64,000 bases of DNA from Carettochelys insculpta (taxonomy: Eukaryota; Chordata; Testudines; Carettochelyidae), in assembly GCF_033958435.1 (NCBI RefSeq), contig NC_134138.1, positions 194,281,298 through 194,345,297 of the forward strand, in the 5' to 3' direction. A program made the translations under genes and the position numbers. Shown one piece after another: positions 46,913 through 57,640 of this stretch. How positions within the stretch are numbered: position 1 is the stretch's first letter; the number at the start of each line of letters is the position of its first letter. Below the pieces are notes generated by a model, which made no database searches, was not told the origin of the DNA, and was given only the letters and a program-made list of their open reading frames with translations.

Positions 46913-47333
46913 GGCCGTGTCTACACTAGCCCCAAACTTCGAAATGGCCATGCAAATGGCCCTTTCAAAGTTTACTAATGAAGCGCTGAAATACATATTC
47001 AGAGATTCATTAGCATGCGGGCGGCCGCGGCACTTCGAAATTGACACGGCTCGCCGCCGCGCGGCTCGTCCCGACAGGGCTCCTTTTCAAAAGGACCCCG
47101 CCTACTTCGAAGTCCCCTTATTCCTATGAGCAGATGGGAATAAGGGGACTTTGAAGTAGGCGGGGTCCTTTCAAAAAGGAGCCCCATCAGGACGAGCTGT
47201 GTCAATTTCAAAGTGCCGCGGCCGCCCACATGCTAATGAAGCGCTGAATATGTATTTCAGCGCTTCATTAGTAAACTTCCAAATGGCCATTTGCATGGCC
47301 ATTTCGAAGTTTGGGGCAAGTGTAGACACGGCC
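46913..47333. mobile_element. Palindromic MITE, family D copy 3, 421 bp
   Basis: Ends GGCCGTGTCTACACTAGCCC and complement GGCCGTGTCTACACTTGCCC, with ATT on both flanks (46910-46912 and 47334-47336). The arms carry AATGAAGCGCTGAAATAC, GGCGGCCGCGGC and CTTCGAAGTCCCCTTATTCC. The near-identity of the arms suggests a recent insertion. Confidence 0.93.
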
Positions 47334-48585
47334 ATTGAGACACAAGCAGTGAACAGCACTCAGCTTGGGACCAGCATCTGTCGAACAGTGCCAGAACATC
47401 CAAAGTGATAATACACCGTACAAAAAACAAATATGGGAAGAACGAACTGTGCAGCCCTAGAGTTCTAAGCATCACGCTTCTCTTGCCTGTAACAGGCATT
47501 CCCTACCCATAGGGGCAGCAGGAGAAGGACTTAGGAACGGCCATGATATTTCCTAGCAGAAAGAATTTCTCCATCTTTATGGACCTGCAATTCTTACTCA
47601 GACAATTCTCCCATTGACCTCAGAAAAGGCCCTCTGCTTTTTATTTATTTATTTTTAATGAAAAAATGGCAGGAAAGTAATTTTCAGTGCAACTAGGCAC
47701 CACGTTTTTCTAGAAATTGTCGCCATCCTTCTTGGAAACATGCTTTCCCTGGGTGTTTGTCTGTAAAAGAGGCCTGTGGGTTGCGGGGAGCGGGAGGAGG
47801 AGGGCAAGAGGGGCAGCTGCATAGAGGCCTGGAGCTCTGGTCAACACCACTGCTACTTTGGCAGCTGTAGCCTGAGCCCTGGGCCCCTTTGAACTGCCTC
47901 TGCAGCACCTCTGTGCATGGCTTAGAGGGAAGGGGGTCTCAGTGCTGCAGTCCGGGTGGCACTAAGGTCTGACTGCCCTAGGCCCCATCCCTTCTACTCT
48001 TGGCCCTGCCCTTTGCAGGGGCACAGAGCCAGGCCCACCACTCACCTTGGGCCAGGGTCCTCAGAGGCTCTTAGCCCCACTGCTGAAAAAGACAAGCTTA
48101 TATAATTGTCTACTGAACTAAATATAGCCTGAGCTTGTTCTCTTTAATACAGACAAAGCACCCTTGGAACTTCAGGGGGAGCTTTGCTTTGATTCTGTGC
48201 TTACAATGCACAAAGCAAACGACTGACCTGCACTCAGACCTGGATCTACACCAGCTTCTACCAACGCTGCCTTGGAGGTGTAAAACCCACAGCAGGGGGA
48301 AGTTGTCATTGTGGGAGCTAGTTCAGACCCAGGGATGCACTGACCTGTGCATTAGAGATGTCACCGCTTACCGGGCTCTTCTAGTGCCCTGATCATTCTA
48401 AAAACTGCCCTCCTTTAGTAGAAGTCTTGAATGGAAGTGGTGGTATTAGAGTTTGCTCTCCATTCAAACGTATACCACCACCACCCCCCGCCTTTTCATA
48501 GGCTGCTAGCCCACCACCGTGAAATACTTATTGGGATTAGCCTGGGTGCATAGTGCCTTGAGGCATGTGAAATTCACATCACCCA
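47334..48585 (+). other. Intergenic, nothing recognised
   Basis: Contains an AT microsatellite-like run (TTTATTTATTTATTTTT at about 47640) and otherwise no recognised feature. Confidence 0.4.
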
Positions 48586-48873
48586 GGCTATGTCTACACT
48601 TGCCCCGTACTTCGAAGGGGGCATGGTAATCAGGCTGGGGGGAGATTACTAATAAAGTGCTGCAATGAATATGCAGCACTTCATTAGACTAATTCTCCCC
48701 TGCAGCAACTTCAAAATGTCAAAATTTTGGAGATTAAAGGCACTTGGAAGTAGTGAGTGGGGGAAATTAGCCTAATGAAGTGCTGCATATTCATTGCAGC
48801 ACTTCATTAGTAATCTCCCACCAGCCTGATTACCATGGTCCCTTCGAAGTATGGGGCAAGTGTAGACATATTC
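48586..48873. mobile_element. Palindromic MITE, family E copy 2, about 288 bp
   Basis: Left end GGCTATGTCTACACTTGCCC; right end GGGCAAGTGTAGACATATTC; CCA flanks on both sides (48583-48585 and 48874-48876). The mirrored arms include TAATAAAGTGCTGCAATGAA and TTCATTGCAGCACTTCATTA. The left arm uses the same CTTCGAAGGGGGCATGGTAAT start that the right arm mirrors with a few substitutions. Confidence 0.85.
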
Positions 48874-49193
48874 CCACTGAAGCAAAACTCATTTTGTTTC
48901 CAAGTCTCTTCTATTTAATGTCTAATTTACATGATAGTGCACGCAACTAATCCTGCTGAAGTGTCAGTGAAGACCTTCCATATGAATGGAACTGGTTCAA
49001 AAATGTGAAAAGCTGGTTGAAAATTTGATGGGAGTTTTCCAAGGAAATGCTGCTTTGTTGAGATCAAAAACATTTTTGTGGAAGCATATCAACTTCAACG
49101 GAAATTTTTCAAAAAAATTTAAAATTGAAATGGAGTATGAATTGACTCATTTTGTTCTGACTAGTTTTGATTCAATTTAAATCTCAAATTTAT
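48874..49193 (+). other. Intergenic, nothing recognised
   Basis: A 320-bp AT-rich stretch between two transposons with no feature I can name. Confidence 0.4.
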
Positions 49194-49701
49194 GTCTGTG
49201 CCTACAATCTAGCAGCCCTTCGAAAGAAGTTCTTTTGGACTAGATCTTCTGAATAAAACTTCTCAAAAGATGGCATCGACACAAAAAGAAGCAGATCGAA
49301 AGATCAAGCCGCTCCTTCAAAGCGGGTCTTTGCCCAGGAAAACTCATACTTCAAAATATCTGTTAGTCTATAAGGTGCCACAGGACTTCTTGTTGTCTTC
49401 TGATAATGAGCATCCGCACAGCACCTGCTCTGTTAAAAGGACAGGCCAGGGATTGAAAAATCCGATGGCAAGAGGACGGCTCTTTCGAAAGAGGGGCCCG
49501 CGGAGCATCTACACGCACTTTTATTCAAAACAACCTTTCAGAAAAAAGTGCTCTTCCTCACCTACGGGCCACCCAAAAAAGGGGCTGCGTTCTCTCAATT
49601 TCAGATTGGAAGAGTACGTGCTGTGTGTGACTGCTCCATGGGATTTTTCAAAAAAAGGCCTGGCTTTCCTGAAAAAAAACTTGCTAGTGTAGACATAACC
49701 T
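49194..49701. mobile_element. MITE, family C copy 3, with an inserted SINE piece
   Basis: The decayed left end (GTCTGTGCCTACAATCTAGC) is followed by CGAAAGAAGTTCTTTTGGAC; the right end is TTGCTAGTGTAGACATAACC. It follows the other family C copies except for a foreign segment at 49337-49397 derived from a SINE. Confidence 0.72.
49337..49397 (-). mobile_element. Cry-type SINE fragment nested in a MITE
   Basis: ATCTGTTAGTCTATAAGGTG followed by CCACAGGACTTCTTGTTG is the reverse of the SINE body also seen at 9257 and 23614. It interrupts the family C element, so it is younger than that element. Confidence 0.72.
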
Positions 49702-51779
49702 ACATATTTTAACACTGAAGAGTTTTGGTGTCAAAACTAAATATTGATAGCAAAACGTTTTAAAGAGACAGCTTTGATGTTGCTAAGTCACAACATCAGA
49801 CATTCAATTACATTAAATATTTTGAGATTTCAACTTTTATCCTGATTCAGAATGAAAACAAGTTTTGAAATATCAGACTTACCTACAGGAGGGACGAGGT
49901 TTTGACCAACTCTAATAAGCATCGAAAGACAGATCAGGCTTTTAATTTCAAGAACGTTTCTTAGTTTATGCACATATCTGAAGGATCTGATGTTAGGCTG
50001 CAGAGTCTGAGCTGAGGCATTTTGCTTCTTTAACAAGAGAAAAGCAAAAGATTCCCTTCCATGTTGCCCTCAAATTACTTTCCAAAAATGTGTAGCGTAA
50101 ATGAGATGAGACATCCATTTTGGAGTACCTAACTTGACAAATTAAAAGGGGCCCAATTTTCAGACTGCACTGGACATCCAACTTCTGAATATCACACCCT
50201 TTAAGTCAGCGATGGGCAATCTAAGCTAATGAGTAGGCTACCAGAGTGGTTTTCCAGCTCAGTGGGTCACAAGATTGTCATAAAGAAGAAGAGTCTTCCA
50301 GGATACGGTAGTTTTGCTGTCCGTGCTTGTGCACCTAGCATATGCAGGGAGTGCCAACTGAATGATAGCAGCACTTTGATTGGCTGCAGAGGGAGCACAT
50401 GGCTCTCCTAGTCAGCGTTGTGTGCCATCAGCACGCACCTCACTTCTCCTGATGTCACTCTCGCAATACCAATAGGGAAGAAAAACTTTGTGGACAAAAG
50501 CCAGCAGAATCTGGCAACCCTGCACAAAACGTCTCCTTGGCCACACAAAGAATACCAATGGACCACAAGTTGCTCACCATAACTTTAAGTTGTCTCAAGT
50601 GGGCACCCAAACACTGGGGCTCCCAACATCTCCAGTCTTTAACATATACAGACGTACTATGGAGAAGCCCATTCCTCTCACTCAGCCCCCTTCTCTGCCC
50701 ACAGATTCCTGTGGTCACAAAACCACCAGCATGGGGATTCTGCAGGGCAGGGGGAAGAAAGGTGCATACCCAGGCCCACCGACAGAGGAGGGCAAAGAGG
50801 ACAACTGTACAGGACCCAGTGGACTTAAGGGGGCCCAGGGTTGCCCCTGCCACCAATGCTGCTGTAGACCTGCCCAGGGCCCAAGCCCTTTTAAATAGTG
50901 CTGCTGTAACACTGTGATAGGACTGCAGGGAGCCCCAGAGCTTGGATCCGTGGAGCGGCAGGTAGGAGGGGGGCCCGCAGGTTGTAAACTGTGTGAGTGA
51001 GCAGGTAAGGGAGAGCCAGGCTGGGACTGTGGGGCAGGAGTAGGCTGGGAAGAGAAGGAGGGAGCTGAGCTCTGGGACAGAGATGGGCATGGGACTGCAG
51101 GACTGAGGGTTGAAGGGGGTATAGGACCTGGGCTGGGGAGGGAAAAGAGTGGAGGGGTGGGGGCACAGGTAGGCAGGGACGACTGGCAGAAAGGATCTGA
51201 GTAGAGACAGGTACAGCATCAAAACTCTGCTGGAGGGGCAGAGAGGAGAAGGGGCCAAACTGGGCACAGCACCCCTGTGAGGGCAGAGCCCGGCAGGGTT
51301 TATGGGGGTGACAGAGAGAGGAAGGAGGGCAGGAGTTACCTCCAGGCAGGTGTGGAATGGGGTTGCAACTAACCAGGGGGCCCTCTGATTGCTGGGTGGT
51401 GCTCAGAGTTTTCCTGGGCACGGATGGCTTGTTTCTTTGTCAGAGGGAAGGGGACTGGGGACATGGATTGTTCTGTCCTGGGGCCTGGAACTCCTGTCAG
51501 CAGGCCTTTGCATACCTGTGCACTAACATTCCCCTTCCGTTCCTTTGTGCTCTCTTCCACGCATCGTAGTGGAAGAGGAAATTTATCTCAAAGTGGCTTG
51601 TCAGGATGGCCCCTCTAATGACGTTTGGTCCAGTATCGGAAGAGAGAATGCTCTGTTTCTTGCCTGGCATCAAAGCAGTACAGTAACTCAAGTATTGGAG
51701 GTGAATTCTTCCCAAGTGCATTGGAGTCCACTGTTAAAATTCTGTGACAGAAGCCCTAAAAGATGATTTCATCTGACTA
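49702..51779 (+). other. Intergenic, with a G-rich block at 50700-51420
   Basis: The minus-strand frames 50455-51267 (270 codons) and 50891-51421 (176 codons) are Pro/Ser/Leu-rich and have no family resemblance. The plus strand there is dominated by GGGAGG/GGGACTG/GGGCAGG phrases, typical of a decayed GC-rich repeat. The segment 50790-50900 contains GGGGGCCCAGGGTTGCCCC, related to the repeats at 22970 and 45525. Confidence 0.45.
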
Positions 51780-52319
51780 ACATAGAAATGAAATTGTGAA
51801 TGAGATGAGGAAAACAGGATGAAGTCCAGTAAGGACCAATTCCAAGTACTCCAGTTAGAGGGAGGAGCAATCAGTTTCTCACATGCAGAATAGGAAGCGA
51901 CTGTCTAGCAAGGAGTATTGCAGAAAGGGATCTAGGGGTCACAGGGATGCTGTTGCTCCAAAAAAAAAAAAGGGGGGGGGGGCGGGGCAAACATGATTCT
52001 GGGATGCATAAACAGGAGTGTTGTGAGCAAGACATGAGAAATCATTCTTCTGCTCTTCTCTGTGCTGATTAGGTTTCAATTGGAGTATTGTGTCTAGTTT
52101 TGGGCACCACATTTCAAGAGGGACGTGGAGTAACTAGAGAAGGTCCAGAGAAGAGCAACAAGAATGACTAAAAGTCTAGAGAACATGACCTATGAGGAAA
52201 GTCTGCAAGAACTGGACTTGTTTAGTTTAGAAAAGAGACGACTGAGAGGGGACATGATAGCAGTTGCCAAGTACCTAAAAGAGTGTTACAAGGAGGAGGG
52301 AGAAAATTTTTTTTCGTAA
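51780..52319 (+). mobile_element. CR1 LINE fragment, 5' truncated and interrupted
   Basis: Shares with the CR1 at 52830 the segments AGAAAGGGATCTAGGGGTCA, GATTCTGGGATGCATAAACA, TGTGTCTAGTTTTGGGCACC and AAGAGACGACTGAGAGGGGA, in the same order. It ends abruptly near 52310 (GGAGGGAGAAAATTTTTTTT) without the 3' terminal repeat. A poly(A)/poly(G) tract interrupts it at 51960. Confidence 0.85.
51959..51987. repeat. Poly(A)-poly(G) tract
   Basis: Twelve A residues followed by a run of about ten G residues and GCGGGGC, inside the CR1 fragment. Confidence 0.9.
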
Positions 52320-52748
52320 TCATTTTAAAATCCCACGAACTTTAAGCCAAGCTCATGATTTTAGGAGCCTTGCTCATAATTTATCAATTCTTGGCATGGG
52401 CAGTATTGCAAATGCTAACGTAATGGGATGGTTATTGACAGTGATTGGGGGGTATGTGGGATTCACTGGGTGGGAGGGGCGTTTAGCTGGCAAGGCAACT
52501 GATTGGGAACTGGGATACTTGGCAAGCTGCAGAAGAAACTTGAGATTTTTGGTACTTTGGGTTTCTTTTATGACATTTAAATTCTTATTTATATGTTTTC
52601 TCTCTCCATTTCCAAAACACACATATTTCTTCACTGGGCGTAGGTGTCTCCAAGCAATCTTACTGTTGGTTATTCAAAGTAGTGATATCGCTGTGGGAGC
52701 ATAAAACTTTTCATATGAACTGTAAGTGACTGCAGTTGAAATCCACCT
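52320..52748 (+). other. Intergenic segment with an old repeat
   Basis: Phrases such as CTCATGATTTTAGGAGCC and GGGCAGTATTGCAAATGC resemble the old inverted element seen near 8400-8680. Nothing else was recognised. Confidence 0.35.
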
Positions 52749-53747
52749 GTGATGAGAGGTCATGACCTGGGCAGAATAGAGTTTTGTGCTGTGCACCAAG
52801 GCATGTGTGGAGATGCACCACTAACAGAAACTTTTCTAATCAAAAAACTAGGCAAATACAATTTAGATGAGGCTGCTATAAGGTGGGTGCATAACTGGCT
52901 GGATAACCGTACCCAGAGAGTAGTTCTTCACGGTTCTCAATCCTGCTGGAAAAATATAACAAGTGCGGTTCTGCAGGGGTCTGTGTTAGGACCGGTTCTG
53001 TTCAATATCTTCATCAACGATTTAAATATTGGCATAGACAGTACGCTAATTAAGGTTGCAGGTGATACGAAGCTGGGAGGGGTTGCAACCGCTTTGGAGG
53101 ATAGGGTCATAGTTCAAAATAATCTGGATAAATTGGAGAAATGGTCTGAGGTAAACAGGATGAAGTTTAATAAGGACAAATGCAAAGTGCTCCACTTGGG
53201 AAGGAACCATCAGTTTCACGCATACAGAATGGGGAGAGACTGTCTAGGAATGGCTACAGCAGAAAGGGATCTAGGGGTCATAGTGGACCACAAGCTAAAT
53301 ATGAGTCCACAGTGTGATGCTGTTGCAAGAAAAGCAAACATGATTCTGGGATGCATTAACAGGTGTGTTGTGAACAAGACACGAGAAGTCATTCTTCCGC
53401 TCTACTCTGTGCTGGTTAGGCCTCAGCTGTAGTATTGTGTCCAGTTCTAGGCACCACAGCTCAAGAAAGATGTGGAGAAATTAGAGAGGGTCCAGAAAAG
53501 AGCAACAAGAATGATTAAAGGTCCAGAGAATGTAACCTATGAAGAAAGGCTGAAAGAATTGGGCTTGTTTAGTTTGGAAAAGAGAAGATTGAGGGGAGAC
53601 ATGATAGCGGGTTTCAGGTATCTAAAAGGGTGTCATAAGGAGGGGGGAGAAAACTTGTTCTTCTTAGCCTCTGAGGACAGAACAAGAGGCAATGGAGTTA
53701 ACTGCAGCAAGGGAGGTTTAGGCTGGACATTAGGAAAAAGTTCCTAA
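52749..53747 (+). pseudogene. CR1 reverse transcriptase C-terminal part, inactivated
   Basis: The translation gives the CR1-type order: LGKYNLDEAAIRWVHNWLDN, QGSVLGPVLFNIFINDL, then KVAGDTKLGGV where the catalytic box normally reads A-D-D (here A-G-D), KLEKWSEVNRMKFNKDKCKV, ERDLGVIVDHKLNMSPQCDA and, after two TAG codons near 53430-53450, [18 protein letters not shown] and [20 protein letters not shown]. The lost Asp and the stops make it inactive. The start is not a real initiation site: the element is 5' truncated. Confidence 0.92.
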
Positions 53748-53947
53748 CTGTCAGGGTGGGCAAACAGTGGAATAAATTGCCAAGGGAGGTTGTGGAATCT
53801 CCATCGCTGGAGATATTTAAGAACAGGTTAGATAGATGTCTGTCACGGATGGTTTAGATAGTACTTGGTCCTGCCATTGGGGTAGGGGGCTGGACTCGAT
53901 GGCCTCTCAAGGTCCCTTCCAGTCCTAGTGTTCTATGATTCTATGAT
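52830..53947 (+). mobile_element. CR1 LINE, 5' truncated, intact 3' end
   Basis: The 3' UTR follows the coding remnant (CTCAAGGTCCCTTCCAGTCC) and the element ends at the typical CR1 terminal repeat, ATTCTATG in tandem (53939-53947, preceded by TGTTCTATG). It is therefore a normal 5'-truncated retroposition on the plus strand. Confidence 0.92.
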
Positions 53948-54478
53948 GCTTCCATAGTCGTAATGGCTGCATGACTGAGAACCCTCACATTGTCTTCTAC
54001 ATCTTTCTAACATCACACACACATCTGACAGGACCTTCTGTGACACCCTCAACCTGAATCTGGTTTCACCCATACACAGTTAAGCCTGGCTTCCACTGAG
54101 TGACTCCAATGGCATTACACTGTGCCACATCAATGCACGAGGATAATGCGGCTGGTAATGGCCAGTATAGGAATAAAACAAAATTAGTTGAGAAAGGCCA
54201 GTAAGTCAGTCCTTACTTCTGTTGTCTATCTGGTGATTGAAGGATTTGCGCTGGCCTGACGTAAAGCTGAGCGATACCAACAGCACCAGCATGTAGACTG
54301 TGAGCTTCAGGTGTTTGGGCTGAGATGAACGGTGAAAATGATGAGATTCCATTCTTGCATGCCACATGGTGGATCAGCTGTAAGAACATTGGGACAAGAG
54401 AAGTGAAGGTGGCATAAACTTGGATGATTCAAGAACATTGCATCCGTTTAAACAGAGAGAGACAGAGAGAGACAGAGA
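53948..54478 (+). other. Intergenic, nothing recognised
   Basis: Unique-looking; an AGAGAGAGACAGAGAGAG run at about 54458-54478 is a short purine microsatellite. Confidence 0.45.
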
Positions 54479-54814
54479 GCTTTGTTATACAGCACTTTTA
54501 TGTCCAGGAAACTTGGTTAACTGGCATCTGCCACAGATGGCAATACCATCCCCCCTTCAGTTAACCAGAAAAATTCTGATAGCTATCTGGCAAAATTGTC
54601 CAATGTTTGCGAAAGTCACCTTTGTTTGATGGCCCTGAGGCAGTAGAGGAGCAGTAAACTACAGAACTGTATACAGGTAATAGCATTAAAAGATGTATTG
54701 TTAAGTAAGATTTCATTTCTTAAACATTTTTTGAGTTTGATGAAAAAGTTTGAGTAACCAGCATATCTGATTAACCAGCAACCTCCACTCCCTAGGCACG
54801 CTGGATAACAAAGC
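54479..54814. mobile_element. Short TIR element with GCTTTGTTATMCAGC ends
   Basis: The left end GCTTTGTTATACAGCAC and right end GCTGGATAACAAAGC are inverted repeats. The interior has further mirrored TTAACTGGC/AACCAG phrases (about 54515-54570, 54770-54780). The termini are reminiscent of Tigger/mariner-type elements, but the family is not certain. Confidence 0.6.
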
Positions 54815-54857
54815 TTTTATTATACAGCTATCTGACGGTTGATAACTAGGACTGTTT

Positions 54858-55275
54858 GGATACGTCTACGCTAGCCCCTTCTTTTAGAAAGGGGATGGTA
54901 ATGAGCAAGTTAGGAAGATGCTAATAAGGTACTTCCATGAAGATGCAGTGCCTCATTAGCATAATGGCAGCTGCGGCAATTCGAAAGTGCTGCTTTCGAA
55001 TCGTGTGACACCTGGGTAGATGGGGGCCTTTCAAAAGCCCCTTATTCCTAAAACCAAATAGGAAGAAGGGGGTTTCAAAGTCTAGGGGGGGGTCTTTTCA
55101 AAAGGCCCCCCTCTACACGGGTGGCGTGCAATTTGAAAGTGGCACTTTCGAATTGCTGTGGCTGCCATTATGCTAATGATGTGCTGCATAATCATGGCAG
55201 CACCTCATTAGCATCTTCCAGCCTCGCTCATTACCATCCCCCTTTCAAAAAGGAAGGGCTAGTGTAGACATAGCC
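54858..55275. mobile_element. Palindromic MITE, family F, 418 bp
   Basis: Left end GGATACGTCTACGCTAGCCC; reverse complement of the right end GGCTATGTCTACACTAGCCC; TTT flanks on both sides (54855-54857 and 55276-55278). The mirrored arms include GGCAATTCGAAAGTGCTGC with GGCACTTTCGAATTGC, and CTAATGATGTGCTGCATAAT near the right. It is long and highly self-complementary. Confidence 0.9.
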
Positions 55276-56235
55276 TTTATTATACAGCTTTATTTATTAT
55301 AAACTGTATTTATTATACAGTTCCCAACCTCTTCCAGACGGGGACACATTTTGACAATTCAGGAAGACTTGGTGACCCAAGGCAACTCAAAAATGTAGGG
55401 GAGAGGGAGGAGAGCAGAGCCATAGCTAGCTAATTTTGCGCCTGAGACAAGAATATAAAATTGTGCCCCCATATGTTCATGATAGTTACTTCATAGACAA
55501 GGGGAAATATAGTAATAAAATAACACTACCTTTACTATAGTTAGTCAGAGTTGTGGTGGTGGAAAGACACTCATCCCCAAACTGCTCCCCAGCTTAAACC
55601 CCACAATCAGGGGCTTGGGGAGTCACTCAGTGGCTTCAGGGAGCTGGGGGGGAGGTGCTGGGGAGTCACACTCAAGGGCTACAGGGGGTGAGGAGAGTCA
55701 CGCTCAGGGGCTAGGAGTCACTCAGGGGCTGAAGGGGGCTAAGAGTGTCTCACTCAGGGGTTAGGGGAGTCATGCTGAGGGGCTAGGAGTCGCTCAGGCT
55801 GAAGGGAGCTAGGGGAGGCACAGGGACCCCAGCAGCTAGAAGCAGGCTGGGGCACAGAGCCCTGTCCAGCAGCACCAGCTGCAGAAACTCTGCTGGGGGC
55901 TGCGGGGACCCCATCTCCTACACAGGCTGGAAGCCAGGGAGCTGATGAGCTCTGCCCCCAGCTCGCTCAGACTCAGGCCCCCCCCTCACCTGAGCTGGGC
56001 ACTGCTCCTCAAATATGCACTTCACTGTCCTGGAGCTGAAAAGGTTCTCCATGTAAGTGACTGGCTTACCTGTCTGAGGCTGTTAATCCAATTAGGAAGT
56101 TGAAAAAGACTTCAGGAGTGTGAATGGTATCTTAAGAGCAACCTGCTGAGCTTCCCCACCCAGCCCAGCTGGCAACCCTTTGCAAATGTAATTGCGATAG
56201 CTGTAACAACTATTCTCAAAAATGAAGTGAAATGT
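55276..56235 (+). other. Intergenic, with a degenerate minisatellite
   Basis: TTATTATACAGC phrases at 55276-55320 repeat the sequence immediately left of the family F element. A GC-rich tandem region follows (listed separately), then a G/C-rich segment to 56010. No gene was recognised. Confidence 0.45.
55606..55812. repeat. Degenerate minisatellite
   Basis: Units of roughly 20-45 bp share GGGGAGTCACTCAGGGGCT with substitutions and length changes (AGTCACACTCAAGGGCT, AGTCACGCTCAGGGGCT, AGTCACTCAGGGGCTGAAG, TCATGCTGAGGGGCT). About six units are visible. Confidence 0.75.
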
Positions 56236-56475
56236 TGATACCAGGGTCTACTCCACTGAGCAGAGAACTAGGATCCATAAGGTCCTGAGTTCTGTACCCA
56301 GTGCTGCCACTGACTTGTCATATGACCATAGGCTGCTCACTGTCTCCTGCAGCTTCTTTGCCTGGGCAATGGGTGTAACATTTACCTTCCTCAGAGGTGT
56401 TGTGAGCTGTCAATAACTGTAGAGAGTTTTAGGGACCCAGTATACAGTATAAGCATTTGCTGTACAAAGTTAATT
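56236..56475 (+). mobile_element. MIR-like ancient SINE
   Basis: The order of motifs fits MIR: a degenerate core with CAGTGCTGCCACTGACTTGT, ATGACCATAGGC (for TGTGTGACCTTGGGC), CTCACTGTCTCCTGCAGCTT, then TTACCTTCCTCAGAGGTGTT and GTGAG, as in the MIR tail. It is heavily diverged. Confidence 0.7.
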
Positions 56476-57103
56476 TTAACCAATACATATTTTGTTTTCC
56501 AGGGTATTTTTGTTGTCCTTATTAGGACTAAATACCCATAAATTATAAGAATACATTCTAGGTCTCATTCTCTCTCTGGTGTATCATGCATCCTTGTGTA
56601 TCTGAATGTTGCTGTGCAAAATGTGCTCTTTTGATCTTGTTGCATTTTAATTATAATTTGGTTTATCAACTAATTCCTCTGTTTAGACATAAAGCTTTCC
56701 AGGTGCCAATTTGTGGTCTACTAAATGGAAGTTTCCACTGAGTAATCCTGCACTTCTTAGTCAGGCAAAGTTCTCCAGGGCATTCTTTAGAATCTAACCT
56801 GAGGACTCTAGGATATTTTCTACAGACACGAGGGGACAAAAGCTGGGCAGAAATAAAAGAGAATCTAGAAGTTAGGATTTAGAAGACATGGAATTCTGGG
56901 TTCCAAAAGAGTGACATTCACTCATTCTGAAATTCTGGGCAAGTCAGGTAGGCTCACATCCTCAGATACACTTAGGAACTTAACTGCTCAATAACAGTAA
57001 TGTCTACATATTTTTGAGAATCTGGGACTTAATCTATCCATACTTCCGTTCTCCTGTCCACGAAGCTAGGATAATATCTACCTTACAGCGATGTGAATAG
57101 TAA
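56476..57103 (+). other. Intergenic, nothing recognised
   Basis: AT-rich sequence; no exon, RNA gene or transposon end was recognised. Confidence 0.4.
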
Positions 57104-57640
57104 CAGAGAGGTAGCCGTGTTAGTCTGTATTCCACCCATAACAAAACGGCAGAAATGTAGCACTTTGAAGACTTAACTAAGGCTGTGTCTACACTAGCAA
57201 GTTCTTTTGAAAGATTTTTCAAAAGAAGGGGGCTCTTTCGAAAGGGTCTGTGGTACATCTACACACAAAAAGCGTTCTTTCAAAGAAAAACAAAAAAAAA
57301 TGTGGTACTCCTTTCAAAATCACGCTTCCTTTCCCGTTTCAGGAAGCACGCCCCCTTTTGAGAGCGTCTTTCAAAAGAAAATGCATGTAGACACTCCACA
57401 GGCCCCTTCTTTCGAAAGAACAGTCTTTGTTTTCGATCCCTGGCCTGTTTTTTCGAAAGAACAGGGGCTGTGTGGACACTCCCTTTCGAAAGAGTAGATC
57501 ATTCTTTTGATCTGCTTCTTCGTGTGTGGACTCACTCCTTTGAAAGAAGTTCTTTTGGAAGAGATCTTCCAGAAGAGCTACGTTTGAAAGATCTCTGTAG
57601 CGTAGATGCAGCCAAAATGATTTATTACAGGGATATGGTA
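57104..57640 (+). mobile_element. Cry-type SINE interrupted by a MITE
   Basis: The head GAGAGGTAGCCGTGTTAGTC and the body ATGTAGCACTTTGAAGACTT lie left of the MITE at 57181, and AAAATGATTTATTACAGGG continues the SINE to its right. The SINE is therefore older than the MITE insertion. Confidence 0.82.
57181..57613. mobile_element. MITE, family C copy 4, 433 bp, nested in a SINE
   Basis: Left end GGCTGTGTCTACACTAGCAA; reverse complement of the right end GGCTGCATCTACGCTACAG. Flanks are TAA on the left and AAA on the right. The mirrored arms include CTTTCGAAAGGGTCTGTGG / CCCTTTCGAAAGAGTAG. Length and layout match the other family C copies. Confidence 0.87.

Noticed and set aside
50455..51267. Minus-strand open frame of 270 codons.
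   Set aside because: It is Pro/Ser/Leu-rich, lies in a G-rich repeat-like block, has open frames on several strands at once, and shows no domain or splice signals.
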